Assembly: GCF_002949735.1 (NCBI RefSeq)
Contig: NZ_CP026681.1
Span: 868,001-932,000 of the forward strand
From: Nostoc sp. 'Peltigera membranacea cyanobiont' N6
GTDB taxonomy: Bacteria > Cyanobacteriota > Cyanobacteriia > Cyanobacteriales > Nostocaceae
Reading direction: 5' to 3'
Length of the DNA stretch: 64,000 bases
Numbering within the stretch: the stretch's first letter is position 1; the number at the start of each line of letters is the position of its first letter. The notes under the pieces are model-generated. The model saw only the letters and a program-made list of their open reading frames with translations, ran no database searches and was not told where the DNA came from. The translations under genes and the position numbers were made by a program. Positions 44,641-57,060 of this stretch are shown in pieces.

Positions 44641-46572
44641 ATGACAATAGATTCAGTGGATAAAAATGATGAATTTAACAATTCTGAAATAGCAATAATT
44701 GCTGTTGTAGGGAGATTTTCAGGCGCAAAAGATATTCAATCATTTTGGCAGAACTTGCGAGATGGTGTAGAATCTATCTCTTGGCTAACGGATGAAGAAT
44801 TGATAAATTCTGGCGTTTCCCTAGATTTGCTGAATCATCCTAATTATGTAAAAGCTAGTTCTGTACTATCAGATATTGAATTGTTTGATGCAAATTTCTT
44901 TGCCTATAGCGCCAAAGAAGCTGAGTTAATAGATCCACAACAACGGCTATTTTTAGAGTTGGCTTGGGAAGCTGTAGAAAAAGCTGGTTATGACCCGCAA
45001 ACCTACAATGGTTTAATCGGGGTTTATGGTGGTGTAGGGATGAGTAGGTATTTACTCAATAATCTCTACCCTAATCAGCAATTATTAGAAACAATTGACC
45101 CGATTCAATTAGGAATCTCCAACGATAAAGATTTTTTACCTACACGAGTTGCATATAAACTCAATTTGACTGGCCCAGCAGTAAATGTGCAAACAGCGTG
45201 TTCTACCTCTTTGGTTGCTGTTCATGTAGCTTGTCAAAGTCTCTTAAATGGTGAATGTGACATAGCTTTAGCTGGTGGAGTTACTCTCAGCATTCCTCAG
45301 AAAATAGGGTATTTGCATCAAGAGGGAATGATTCTCTCTCCTGATGGACACTGCCGTGCTTTTGATGCCAAAGCACAAGGAACAATTGCCGGTAGCGGTG
45401 CTGGGATTGTGGTATTGAAAAGATTAAAGGATGCAATTAGCGATCGCGACTACATCCATGCAATTATTAAAGGTTCGGCAATCAATAACGATGGCGCAAT
45501 GAAAGTCGGTTACACTGCTCCTAGTGTTAGCGGTCAAGCAGCAGTGATTGGCGAAGCTCAAGCTTTAGCTGGTGTAGATGCCGAAACAATTTCCTACATC
45601 GAAGCTCATGGCACTGCTACACCTTTAGGAGATCCGATTGAAATTGCCGCTTTAACTCAAGCCTTTAATCAAACTACAGATAAAAAAGGTTTCTGCGCTA
45701 TTGGTTCCTTAAAAACCAACTTAGGACATTTGGATACAGCATCAGGCGTTGCAGGTTTGATTAAAACTGTCTTAGCACTCCAACATAAAATGCTGCCTCC
45801 TAGTTTGCACTTTGAGACACCTAATCCCAAAATTGATTTTGCCAACAGTCCTTTTTATGTCAATACAACTCTGACTGAATGGAAAACAAATAATACTCCT
45901 CGCCGTGCTGGAGTTAGTTCTTTTGGTATGGGAGGGACTAATGCTCATGTAATTTTAGAAGAAGCACCTGTTTTTGGGCAGGGGGCAGGGGAGCAGGGGA
46001 GAAATTATCAACTTTTGGTACTCTCGGCTAAAACTGCAAATGCGCTTGAAAAGGCAACAGCTAATTTAATTACGCATTTAAAAGAGCATCCACAACTTAA
46101 CTTAGGTGATGTAGCTTATACCCTCAATAGTGGTCGGCAGGGTTTTAATTACCGACGGATGTTAATTTGTCAAGACTTAGAAGATGCTGTCAAAGCTTTT
46201 AGTAGCTTAGAGCCAAAACAAGTTTTTACTAACTATACAGAGATTACAGAACGGCCTGTTGTCTTTATGTTTCCCGGTCAGGGTTCTCAGTACGTCAACA
46301 TGGCGCGGGAAATTTACGAAACTGAGACAGTATTTAAAGAACAAGTTGATGATTCCTCAGAAATTCTTAAACCTCTATTAGGGCTAGATTTACGTGAGAT
46401 TCTTTACCCCAGTGACGAAAAGATTGATGCAGCATCGCAGCAACTTCAACAAACAGCGATCGCTCAACCTGCTATTTTTGTAATTGAATACGCCCTAGCT
46501 AAATTATGGCAGTCTTATGGAGTAGAGCCTCAAGCTGCGATGCGATCGGTCACAGTATTGGCGAATATGTAG
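44641..46572 (+). pseudogene. PKS, first part: ketosynthase and start of acyltransferase
   Basis: The frame encodes a complete ketosynthase: active Cys in TACSTS near residue 186, His in EAHGTA near 321 and in NLGHLD near 360. Then comes the start of an acyltransferase (FMFPGQGSQYV near 543). The frame ends prematurely at 46572 because GCGAT is duplicated at 46537-46546. Removing one copy restores PQAAIGHSIGEYV, the acyltransferase active site. A G-rich heptamer tract at 45976-46002 encodes FGQGAGEQG after the ketosynthase. The gene follows the second NRPS by 2 bp. As read, the ketosynthase alone would be made. Confidence 0.88.
45976..46002 (+). repeat. Heptamer repeat inside the PKS gene
   Basis: GGGCAGGGGGCAGGGGAGCA and following bases lie in frame between the ketosynthase end (EEAPVF) and the linker (NYQLLVLSAKT). 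The class is the same as the intergenic heptamer tracts. Confidence 0.7.
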
Positions 46573-48053
46573 CAGCAACTCTAGCAGAAGTTTTTTCCCT
46601 AGAAGATGCCTTATCTCTGGTAGCAGCACGCGGACAGATGATGCAGCAACTTCCCACTGGAGCAATGCTTTCAATTCCCCTACCCGCAGACAAGATAAAA
46701 TCCCTATTAGGGAGAGAACTTTCTGTTGCAGCGATTAATCAACCCTCACGGTGTGTAGTTTCCGGTTCCATAGCAGCAATAGAAGCACTACAAAATCAGC
46801 TTGCTGCTCAAGGGATTGAATGTCAACTTCTGCATACTTCCCATGCCTTCCATTCGCAAATGATGGAACCTATCTTAGAGACATTTGCAGAAAGAGTCAA
46901 AAAAGTTACTTTAAATCCGCCAAAACTTCCTTATATCTCCAACCTGACTGGTACTTGGATTACAGTCACCCAAGCCACAAATCCTGACTATTACGCTCAA
47001 CATCTACGTTCCACAGTGCTTTTTGCCCAAGGTGTAGAGAAATTATTGGCAACACCAGAGCAAGTTTTACTAGAGGTGGGCCCAGGACACACACTAACTA
47101 CATTAGTCAAAAGACATCCAGACAAAGCAGCTGCACAAAGGGGGTTGACTTCAGTCCGTCATCCTCAAGAAAAGCAATCCGATAGTTGTGTTTTATTCAC
47201 TACATTGGGTCAACTCTGGCTGGCTGGGGTGAAGATAGATTGGCTTGGATTCTATAGTCAACAAGAGTATTATCATCTTCCCTTACCGACTTATCCTTTT
47301 GAGGGCGAACGTTATTGGATTGACCCCCCACAAAAAGCAGCTTGGGGACAATTGCAAACTTTACCCACAACATCACAATTGTGGACATCGCTTACACAAG
47401 CAGGTCAAAATCAAGCAAATACTAGAAATGCAGAACTCAATGAGTTAATATATCAAGAGAACAGACAGTGGTTGGATGGTTTATGTACAGCCTACATCAA
47501 CTCTGCATTCAAGCAATTAGGGGCTTTTAGCAATGCCGAACAAAAGTATTCTTTAGAGAATTTGTTGTCGCAATATCATATTTCTCCCCGCTATCAGCAA
47601 TTGTTGTCTAGATGGTTGCAAATATTAGTTGAGCAAGGGCAACTACAGCAACAGGAGGGGTTATTTACTGGACTAGTGCCATGTTCGCCAGATTATATTA
47701 ATGAGCATTTAGAAGAGGTCAGAGCTAGATTTGCTTCTTCATCTTTAGTAGATTTAGATTTGGTGCAACGCTGTGGTGAAAATTTAGCCGCTATTGTTGT
47801 TGGCGACCAAGAACCATTAGAGATTTTCAATGAACTGGTTTACCAAAAAGAAAACAACGGTTCGCATTCAGAATCTTCCTTAATTACTTACTACCTACAA
47901 CTCTATCTTGCGTTCAAGCTTAGAACAGGTAGTCAAATCATTGCCATCATCTGTTCAGCTAAGAGTTCTAGAAATTGGTGCGGGTACTGGTGTGTCTACA
48001 CAAGCATTACTACCTGTGTTGCCATCCCAACAAACCAACTATACTTTTACTGA
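46506..48053 (+). pseudogene. PKS, middle part: acyltransferase and linker
   Basis: True coding in this frame starts near 46547. It has the acyltransferase nucleophile GHSIGEY and the HAFHS motif, the type associated with malonyl-CoA. A linker and the N-terminal part of a methyltransferase domain follow. Near 47891-47898 CTAC is repeated. Removing one copy joins ITYYNSILRSSLEQVV and carries on in the methyltransferase frame, so the last part of this frame (to 48053) is out of phase and meaningless. Confidence 0.85.
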
Positions 48054-48906
48054 TATTGGTAGTGGCTTTCTAACTCAAGCCGAACAAAAGTTTAAGGAAT
48101 ATCCATTTGTTGAATATCGATTACTAAATATAGACAATTCACCAACTGAGCAAGGGTTTGAGAAGTATAGCTTTGATGTAGTAATAGCCTCTAATGTTTT
48201 GCACGCAACTCAGAACATAGATAAAACACTCCACCATGTACGCTCTTTATTAGCTCCTGGCGGCTTCCTCTTAGTATGGGAAATAACTCAACCAAAAATA
48301 GACTTTGATATCAGTTGGGGTCTGCTTTTGAAATCTTTAGACGATAAAAGACGCAACCCAGGTCAGCCTTTTATCACAGAAGAGCAATGGTTTGAAGCAC
48401 TACGCACTCAAGATTTTGTTCAGGTTGCCGCGTTTCCTAAAACTGAAGCCTTTGAGCATCAGATTATTATGGCTCAAGCTTCTGCATCAGCCGCATTTAG
48501 TAGAAAATTAGGGCAAAAAGAGACTGACCAGAAATTAGATATTTCATCACAAAGAAAGCCGGATATTTCTCAGCCAGAAAAATTATCTGCACTCCACTCA
48601 AGACCTAATTTGTCCAATTCTTATGTAGCTCCTCGCGATGAAGTTGAGCAAAAAGTTGCCGATATTTGGCAAGGATTATTGGGAATCAAGCAAGTGGGAA
48701 TCTATGATAACTTTTTTGGATTGGGAGGAGATTCCCTCATAGCTGTTCAAGTTTTATCCAGAATCCGAAGTGTTTTTTCTATTAGATTATCTGTAGCAAG
48801 TTTGTTTGAATCTCCCACAATAGCTGAAATAGCACCAAAGCTAGAAAAACAACCAGAAATGGATACAAACTTAGATGCAATTGATAGAGAAGAAATCGCA
48901 ATATGA
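47908..48906 (+). pseudogene. PKS, last part: C-methyltransferase and ACP
   Basis: The frame has the SAM motif VLEIGAGTG and downstream SNVLHAT and APGGFLLVWE, typical of a C-methyltransferase in PKS modules. It ends in a carrier domain with GLGGDSL (near 48724). No ketoreductase or dehydratase is present, so the repaired PKS would add one malonate, methylate the alpha carbon and leave the beta-keto group. In the present sequence the frame is cut off from the ketosynthase and acyltransferase parts by two frameshifts. Confidence 0.87.
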
Positions 48907-48959
48907 ATAATCAATAAATTTAATTACGAATTAGGTAAAAATTTGGAGTTGATGATTCT

Positions 48960-51900
48960 ATGAATATCGAGCAATTAGTAGCTGATTTTACTAAACAGGG
49001 TGTGAAGTTGTGGGTTGAAGGCGAGCAGTTGCGTGTTAATGCTCCCAAAGGAATATTGACGCTAGAAACTCGTGATTTATTAACTAAAAATAAAGCAGAA
49101 CTTATCTTATTGCTAAACGATAAAAGTGCGGATGCTTATACAGATTTACCCTTCATCAAAGCCAAGCGTCCTCAGAACTTACCTCTGTCTTTTGCTCAAG
49201 AACAACTCTGGTTATTAAACCAGTTGGAACCAGATAACCCCTTCTACAATGAACAAACAGCTTTAAAACTTCACGGTCAGTTAAACGTTGCGGCCCTAGA
49301 GCAAAGCCTCAACAAAATTATCTCTCGCCATGAAGCCTTACGTACTAACTTCCACACCATCAACGAGCAGCCAGTCCAGGTAATTGCTGACAGCTTAACT
49401 TTAAGTGTGCCAATAGTAGACCTCACAAAACTACCTGCAAGTGAAAGAGAAATCGCTTGCCAACAATTAGCCTCAGCAGAAGCTACTCGACCCTTTGACC
49501 TTGTTAGTTCTCCTTTAATCCGAGCTTCTGTAGTTAAATTCGCAGAGGTAGAACACGCTTTGGTACTAACAATACACCATATCGTCTTTGATGGTTGGTC
49601 AATGGGCGTATTGATGCGCGAGTTAACAACCATTTACTCAGCCCTCTGCAATAACTTGCCCCTAGAGCTACCTGAGCTACCAATTCAGTATGCCGACTTT
49701 GCTATTTGGCAACGGCAATGGTTGCAAACAGAAGTACTCCAAACACAGCTTGATTACTGGAAACAACTACTCAAAAACGCTCCTACCTTACTAGAATTAC
49801 CCACAGACAGACCAAGACCAGCCATTCAAACTTTTCGGGGTGCAATTCAATATCAACAATTATCAAATGAATTGAGTGAAGCCCTTGCTAATTTCAGTAG
49901 GCAAGAGGGAACCACCCTATTCATGACGCTGTTCGCAGCTTATGTTACCTTACTTTATCGCTATACAGGCTCTGATGACATTGTAGTAGGTACACCCTTT
50001 GCTAAACGCGATCGCTTGGAACTTGAGGGGTTAATTGGCTTTCTTGTCAACACTTTAGTATTACGTACCGATTTATCAGGCAACCCCAGTTTTCAGCAAT
50101 TGTTAAATCGAGTGCGGCAACGGACACTCTTAACTTACGCTCACCCAGACTTGCCTTTTGAGGAGTTGGTAAAAGCATTACAGCCACAGCGAGACCTCAG
50201 TCATACACCACTGTTTCAGGTAATGTTTGTCCTCGAAAATGCTCCCATATCTGAAGAAGTAGAAGTGACTGGGTTAACCCTCAGTTCATTAGGGACAGAA
50301 AAGACAACTGCCAAGTTTGATTTGACTTTATTCATTAAAAACACTCCCTCTGGGCTGGGAACTGTGTGGCAATACAACACAGACTTATTTGACCCTAGCA
50401 CCATAGAGCGGATGGCTGGGTATTTTGTCACCTTACTCGAAGGTATTATTGCTAACCCACAGCAACAAATTTCGCAATTGCCCCTGCTAACAGAAGCACA
50501 ACAACGACAGTTACTTGGCGAATGGAACAATACTCAAGTAGATTATCCCCATGATAAATCTATCCATCAGTTGTTTGAGGAGCAGGTGGAACGTACACCC
50601 AATGCTGTAGCGGTGGAGTTTGGCAATCAACAACTGACTTACTACCAATTAAACTACCGTGCTAACCAGTTGGCGCACTACCTGAAGTCTTTAGGAGTGA
50701 AAGCCGATGTATTGGTTGGGTTGTGCGTCGAGCGTTCCTTAGAAATGGTTGTGGGAATATTAGGAATTCTCAAAGCAGGTGGGGCTTATGTGCCGCTTGA
50801 CCCAGAGTATCCAACTGAACGCCTGAGTTTCATGTTAGAAGATGCTCAAGTTTCAGTGTTGTTGACTCAGCAATCACTCCAAGAGAGACTACCTCAGCAT
50901 CAAGCAAAACTTATTTGTTTGGATACCGATGCTCAACTAATTTCTCAGTCCAGTCAAGACAATCTTATCTCTGGAGTACAAGCAAGTAACTTAGCTTATA
51001 TAATTTACACCTCTGGTTCTACAGGTCAGCCCAAGGGAGTAGCGATGAATCAGCTTGCCCTTTGCAATATGATTTTGTGGCATCTAGAAAATATGAAAAT
51101 TCCTCATGGAGCAAAAACCCTGCAATTTGCTCCCATCAGCTTTGATGTCTCCTTCCAAGAAATTTTCTCTACCTGGTGTTCTGGAGGCACATTGCTGTTG
51201 ATTACAGAGGAATTGCGCCGTGATGCCTCAGCTTTATTAGGTTTTCTCCAAGAAAAAGCTGTTGAGAGACTGTTTCTTCCTTTTGTTGCCTTACAGCAAC
51301 TAGCTGAAGTCTCTGTTGATAGTGAATTAGTTAATAGTCATTTAAGGGAAATTATTACTGCTGGGGAACAGTTGCAAATTACTCCCGCGATTTCTCAATG
51401 GTTAAGCAAACTAACGGATTGTAGTTTGCACAATCATTATGGGCCATCAGAGAGCCATGTAGCTGCCAGTTTTACTTTGGCCGATTCGGTGGAGACATGG
51501 CCCCTACTGCCTCCCATTGGGCAACCAATTGCCAATACACAAATCTACATCCTAGATAAGTATCTACAACCTGTACCCGTTGGTGTACCAGGAGAATTGT
51601 ACATTGGTGGTGTGTGCTTGGCGCGAGGCTACCTCAACCGAAGAGAGTTAACACTTGAGAAATTTATCTCCAACCCGTTTGATGAAACAGGAGGGAGTAG
51701 ATTATATAAAACGGGAGATTTAGCACGCTACTTATCGGATAGCAATATTGAATACTTAGGTCGTATAGATAATCAGGTAAAAATACGCGGTTTTCGTATT
51801 GAGTTGGGCGAGGTGGAAGCATTACTGAGTCAACATGGTGATGTCCAAGCATCTTGTGTCATTGCCCGCGAAGATACCCCTGGCGATCAACGCTTAGTTG

Positions 51901-52196
51901 CTTATGTAGTAGCACATCAGGACTATCCACCCACAATCAGCGAACTGCGGCAATTCCTCAAAGCAAAGCTGCCAGAGTACATGGTACCCAATGCTTTTGT
52001 AGTGTTGGAGTCTTTGCCACTAACTCCTAGCGGGAAGGTAGACCGCCGCACTTTGCCAATACCAGATTTATACAGCGAAATTACAGATAAATATGTAGCC
52101 CCACGGACTCCGATTGAAGAACTGGTGGCACAAATTTGGGCGCAAAATGCAGAACACTGCTACGGGTTTGGTGGGTGTGTGGGAGTACAACACTGA
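48960..52196 (+). pseudogene. NRPS, first part: docking-C-A(Pro), truncated
   Basis: The first 55 residues are a TubC-type docking domain. C6 has HHIVFDGWS near 206 and A6 (YTSGSTGQPKG near 683) reads DVQFIAHVAK, Pro-like. The following carrier domain stops after its first helix (EELVAQIWAQ at about 52145), where the DNA jumps out of frame into the middle of another condensation domain. In the two comparable junctions of the second NRPS gene the missing span is about 1.4 kb. The last 17 residues are out-of-frame readthrough. The module cannot carry or pass on its amino acid. Confidence 0.87.
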
Positions 52197-55100
52197 CTTG
52201 TTTGATGAGCGCACTATCGAGCGGATGGCGGGGCATTTTGTGACATTACTTGAAGGCATTGTTACTAACCCGCAGCAGCAAATTTACCAATTACCCTTGC
52301 TGACAGAAGTCGAGCAACGACAGTTACTTGTTGAGTGGAACAACACTCAAGTAGACTATTCCTCTGATAAATGCATCCATCAGTTGTTTGAGGAGCAAGT
52401 TCGGCGTACCCCGGATGCTGTAGCAGTTGTGTTTGAAGATCGACAACTGACTTACCACCAATTGAATTGTCGCGCTAATCAGTTGGCACATTACTTGCGC
52501 TCATTGGGTGTGGAAGCAGATGTGCTGGTTGGGTTGTGTGTGGAGCGTTCTATTGAGATGGTGATGGGACTACTGGGGATACTTAAGGCGGGTGGGGCTT
52601 ATGTACCACTTGACCCCAATTATCCCCAAGAACGACTGAGTTATATGTTGGCTGATTCCCAGGTGAAAGTCCTATTAACCCAAAAACAAATTATCACGGA
52701 ATTGCCACCAACTAAAGCAGATGTAGTTGCTTTGGACAGAGACTGGGAGGCAATTTGTCAGCAAAGTGATGAAAATCCAGTGTATGGGATTAAGCCGTAT
52801 AACTTAGCGTATGTGATTTATACCTCTGGCTCTACAGGTCAACCCAAAGGAGTAAAAATTCCTCACAGCGCTATTTGCAACCATATGCTGTGGATGCAAA
52901 CAGAGTTCCCTCTGACTGAAACAGACAAAGTTCTTCAAAAAACACCTTTTAGCTTTGATGCTTCAGTATGGGAGTTTTTCGCACCCTTACTAACAGGAGC
53001 GCAACTGGTCGTGGCGAAACCTTTGGGCCATCAAGATAGTGTTTATTTAACACAAGTAATTACAACAGAGCAAATAACAATACTCCAACTTGTACCATCA
53101 CTGTTACAAATGCTTTTAGAACAGGAAGAGTTTAAAACCTGTAAATCTCTCAAACGCGTCTTTTGTGGTGGAGAAGCATTGCCAGTGGTTCTGCAAGAGC
53201 GCTTTTTTGACCAACTCAATACAGACTTGTATAATCTTTATGGGCCAACAGAAGCTTGCATTGATGCAACGTTTTGGAATTGCAGGGGTGGTATTAGGCA
53301 ACAAGTTGTTCCCATTGGTCGCCCCATAGCCAACACCCAACTTTACATCCTAGACAAACACCTCCAACCAGTACCCATCGGTGTACCCGGAGAAATGTAC
53401 ATCGGAGGAGATGGTTTAGCTAGAGGTTATCTCAATCGCCCAGAACTCACTCAAGAAAAATTTATCCCAAATCCCTTTTCTGATGCCAAATCAGAACGCC
53501 TTTACAAAACAGGAGACTTGGCGCGTTACCTGAGTGACGGTAATATCGAATACCTCGATCGTATCGATAACCAAGTGAAGATTCGTGGTTTCCGCATCGA
53601 ACTCGGAGAAATCGAAGCAGTCCTCAACACCCACCCCCAAATCCCACAAGCCGTAGTCATTGTCAGAGAGGATATTCCAGGTAACAAACGCTTAGTTGCT
53701 TATGTAGTTTCTAGCGATCAATCACTAACTACCAACCAACTGCGTCAATTCCTCAAGGAACAGCTACCAGAATACATGATACCCAGTAGCTTTGTCACCT
53801 TAGACAACCTACCGTTAACACCCAATGGCAAAATAGACCGCAAAGCACTACCAACACCTGATGCAGAAATTAGCCGGGAACATGAATATGTAGCGCCATG
53901 TACAGCCATAGAACAAATTTTAACTAACATCTGGCAACAACTACTGCTCAAAGAAAAAGTCAGCATCCACGACAACTTCTTTGAAATTGGTGGCGACTCA
54001 ATCCTGAGTATTCAAGTAGTTTCTCGTGCCAAAAACTCAGGAATACAAATCACTCCCAAACAAATATTCCAAAACCAAACTATCGCCGAACTTGCCAAGG
54101 TTGCCAATACAACAGTAAGTGTTGAATCTAAACAAGGGATAGTGACTGGAGTTGCATCCCTAACACCAATTCAACAATGGTTCTTTGAGCAAAATAAGCA
54201 AGCGGCTTACCATTATAACCAATCAGTTTTATTACAGATTCCCAATCATCTGCAAAGTGAATTAATTGCAATAGCCTTGAAAAAATTACTAGAGCATCAC
54301 GATGCTTTGCGTTTAAGATTCACATCCATTGCAGGTGAACACAAACAAATAAACCAAGGGTTAGATGATAACGTACCATTCACTGTAGTTGATTTATCAT
54401 CAACGCCCAAGAGCAAACAACCACAAGCCCTAGAAAAAGTTGCCGCAGAATATCAAGCAAGTTTGAACTTGTCAACAGGGCCAATAATGCAAGTGGTAAT
54501 GTTTAACTTGGGTAATGAAAGTGATGCCAGGTTATTAATTATTATTCATCACCTAGCAGTAGATGGTGTAAGTTGGCGAATTTTATTATCGGATCTAGAA
54601 ATAATTTATCAACAATTAATTACTCAAAAACCTCTAAAGCTAAGTGCAAAAACAACAGCATTTATTGATTGGGCAGAGAAATTAAACAATTATGCCCAAT
54701 CAGAAATTATCAAACTTGAGTTAGACTATTGGCTAAACCAACCTTGGTCTAAGATCGCACCACTACCATCAGATTATGCTGACATTCAAGAAGAAAATAC
54801 AGTAGGTAGTGCTGCTAGTGTGTCAGTGAAATTAAGTCCAGAAGAAACCCAAGCTCTCCTGCTCTCAGTAAACGAAGCTTACAACACACAAATTAACGAT
54901 ATACTGCTAAGTGCATTAGTACTTTCAATAGCAGAGTGGACGGGAAATTCAACTGTACTAATTAACTTAGAGGGACATGGCAGAGAAGAACTATTTTCAG
55001 ATGTAGACTTATCACGGACGGTAAGTTGGTTTACCAGTTTGTTTCCCGTATTATTGCAACTGCCTTCAATCAACCAACCACGAGAAATTATTAAATCAAT

Positions 55101-57060
55101 CAAAGAACAATTACGAGCGATTCCTAATCGTGGAATTGGCTACGGTATATTGCGCTACTTGTGTAAAGATGCGACTGTTAATGAACAGATACAGACAATT
55201 CCCGCTTCAGAAATTAGTTTTAACTACCTGGGGCAATTTGACCAAGTACAATCAGAAACTGGTTGGAAATTTGCGCCTGAATCTAGTGGATCTAGCCAAA
55301 GTTTAAAGCAAATTCGTGACCATATATTGGATATTAACGCTCTGGTAGTAGAAGGTGAATTACGAATTGATTGGACTTACGATAGTCATGTTCATACTCC
55401 TGCCACAGTGGAGAAATTGGCGCAGAGTTATATTCAAGCGATCGCGTCAATAATAAAACATTGTCAATTAGCAGAGAATAGAGGATATACACCGAGTGAT
55501 TTTCCAGATGCACAGTTGAATCAATTAGAACTGGATGAGTTATTAACTCGGTTCAAAACTAAAAATATTGAATCAATTTATCCCCTTTCTCCTTCACAAC
55601 AGGGAATGCTCTTCGAGACTCTATCTGCGTCTGAATCAGGGATACATCTTGAGCAGTGCATTTTAAACTTGCAAGCAGGATTAAACGTGTCAGCTTTTGA
55701 AAAAGCTTGGCAGCGTGTTGGCGATCGCCATTCGATCCTCAGAACAGCCTTTATTTGGGAAGATCGAGATCAGCCACTTCAAGTTGTACTGAAGGAAGTG
55801 GAATTTTCACTAGAGCAGCAAGACTGGTGCGGACTTTCTCTGTCCCAGCAGCAAGAAAAATTAGAAGCCTATCTCAGTACAGATAGACTGCGTGGTTTCA
55901 ACATGACTGAAGCACCGCTAATGCGTTTGGCGCTTTTCCAAGTAGGCTCAAATGCCTATCAATTCGTCTGGACTTCTCATCATATTCTTATAGATGGTTG
56001 GTGTATGCCTCTCATCTTCAAGGAAGTTTTCGGATTCTATGAGGCATTTAGCAAAGGTCAAGATTTATTACTTGAACCCAGTCATCCCTACAGAAACTAT
56101 ATCGCCTGGCTAAAATGGCAAGATTTGTCTCAGGCAGAGGTGTTTTGGCGGGGCACACTTCAAGGTTTCAAAAGCCCAACCCCATTAGGAATAGAAGCTG
56201 AACCTATTACTTTTTCTGCTCAGGAAGAGCGCTATGGCGAACAAAAAGCCCACTTGACAGCTTCGGCGACAGCAGCTTTACAGTCTTTGGTACGGCAACA
56301 TCACTTGAGCTTAAATATTGTAGTTCAAGGCGTTTGGGCTTTGCTCTTGAGTCGCTATAGCGGTCTTGAAGATGTGGTATTCGGCGCGACTTTCTCTGGT
56401 CGTCCTCCAGAATTGGTAGGGGCTGAATCCATGTTAGGTCTATTCATTAATACCCTACCAATGCGGCTTCAGGTTTCTCCCCAAGCATCATTTTGGTCTT
56501 GGCTTAGAGATATCCAGGATCAAAGCTTCACGCAACGCGATTATGAATACTGCTCCCAAGGACAAATTCACGAATGGAGTGAAGTACCTAGATCGTTACC
56601 CCTTTTTGAGAGTCTTCTGGTTTTCCAAAACTATCCAGTCGATTCATCAGCAAAACGGTCTGTGAAACATGACATAAATCAACCTCAAGATCGTTCTATA
56701 GGCGCACAAACGAAATATGCCCTCACCATTTTAGTTGGTCCAAGTTCAGAGCTACAGTTTTGCATCATCTACAACCGATACCGTTATGAAAGTTCGGCTA
56801 TAACGCTGATTCTGGAACATTTTCAGGCTTTGTTGAACAGCATTGTCGATCTTCCAGAACAGCAGATGGGAACACTGATTGAAAGCATTTCAGCAGATCA
56901 AATTCCGCAAGTTAGATCGCCTCAGAAACTTGTTCAAAAGGAACTGGAAAAGGACTTTGACGCACGAAATCTCTGGGAATTTCAACTGGTACAAATTTGG
57001 GAAGACATTCTAGATACTCATCCTATCAGCATACAACCCACATTCCGCACTTCAATTTGA
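52114..57060 (+). pseudogene. NRPS, second part: partial C-A(Gln)-PCP-E-C-(PCP)
   Basis: Real homology starts at about 52147 with the C-terminal third of a condensation domain (MQNTATGLVGVWEYN). A7 (near 52818) reads DAWQFGLIDK, a glutamine code. The PCP has GGDSIL (near 53992). An epimerase domain follows (HHLAVDGVSWR, then EGHGREEL), so D-Gln is expected. Next is a DCL-type C domain (SPSQQGMLF, SHHILIDGW) that leads straight into a carrier domain with no adenylation domain between. The carrier is cut after HPISIQ by the insertion sequence at 57037. The final PTFRTSI is encoded by the element's end. Confidence 0.87.

Noticed and set aside
47200..47448. Small frames on both strands within the PKS linker
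   Set aside because: They are shadows of the acyltransferase/linker frame, which carries the recognisable motifs.
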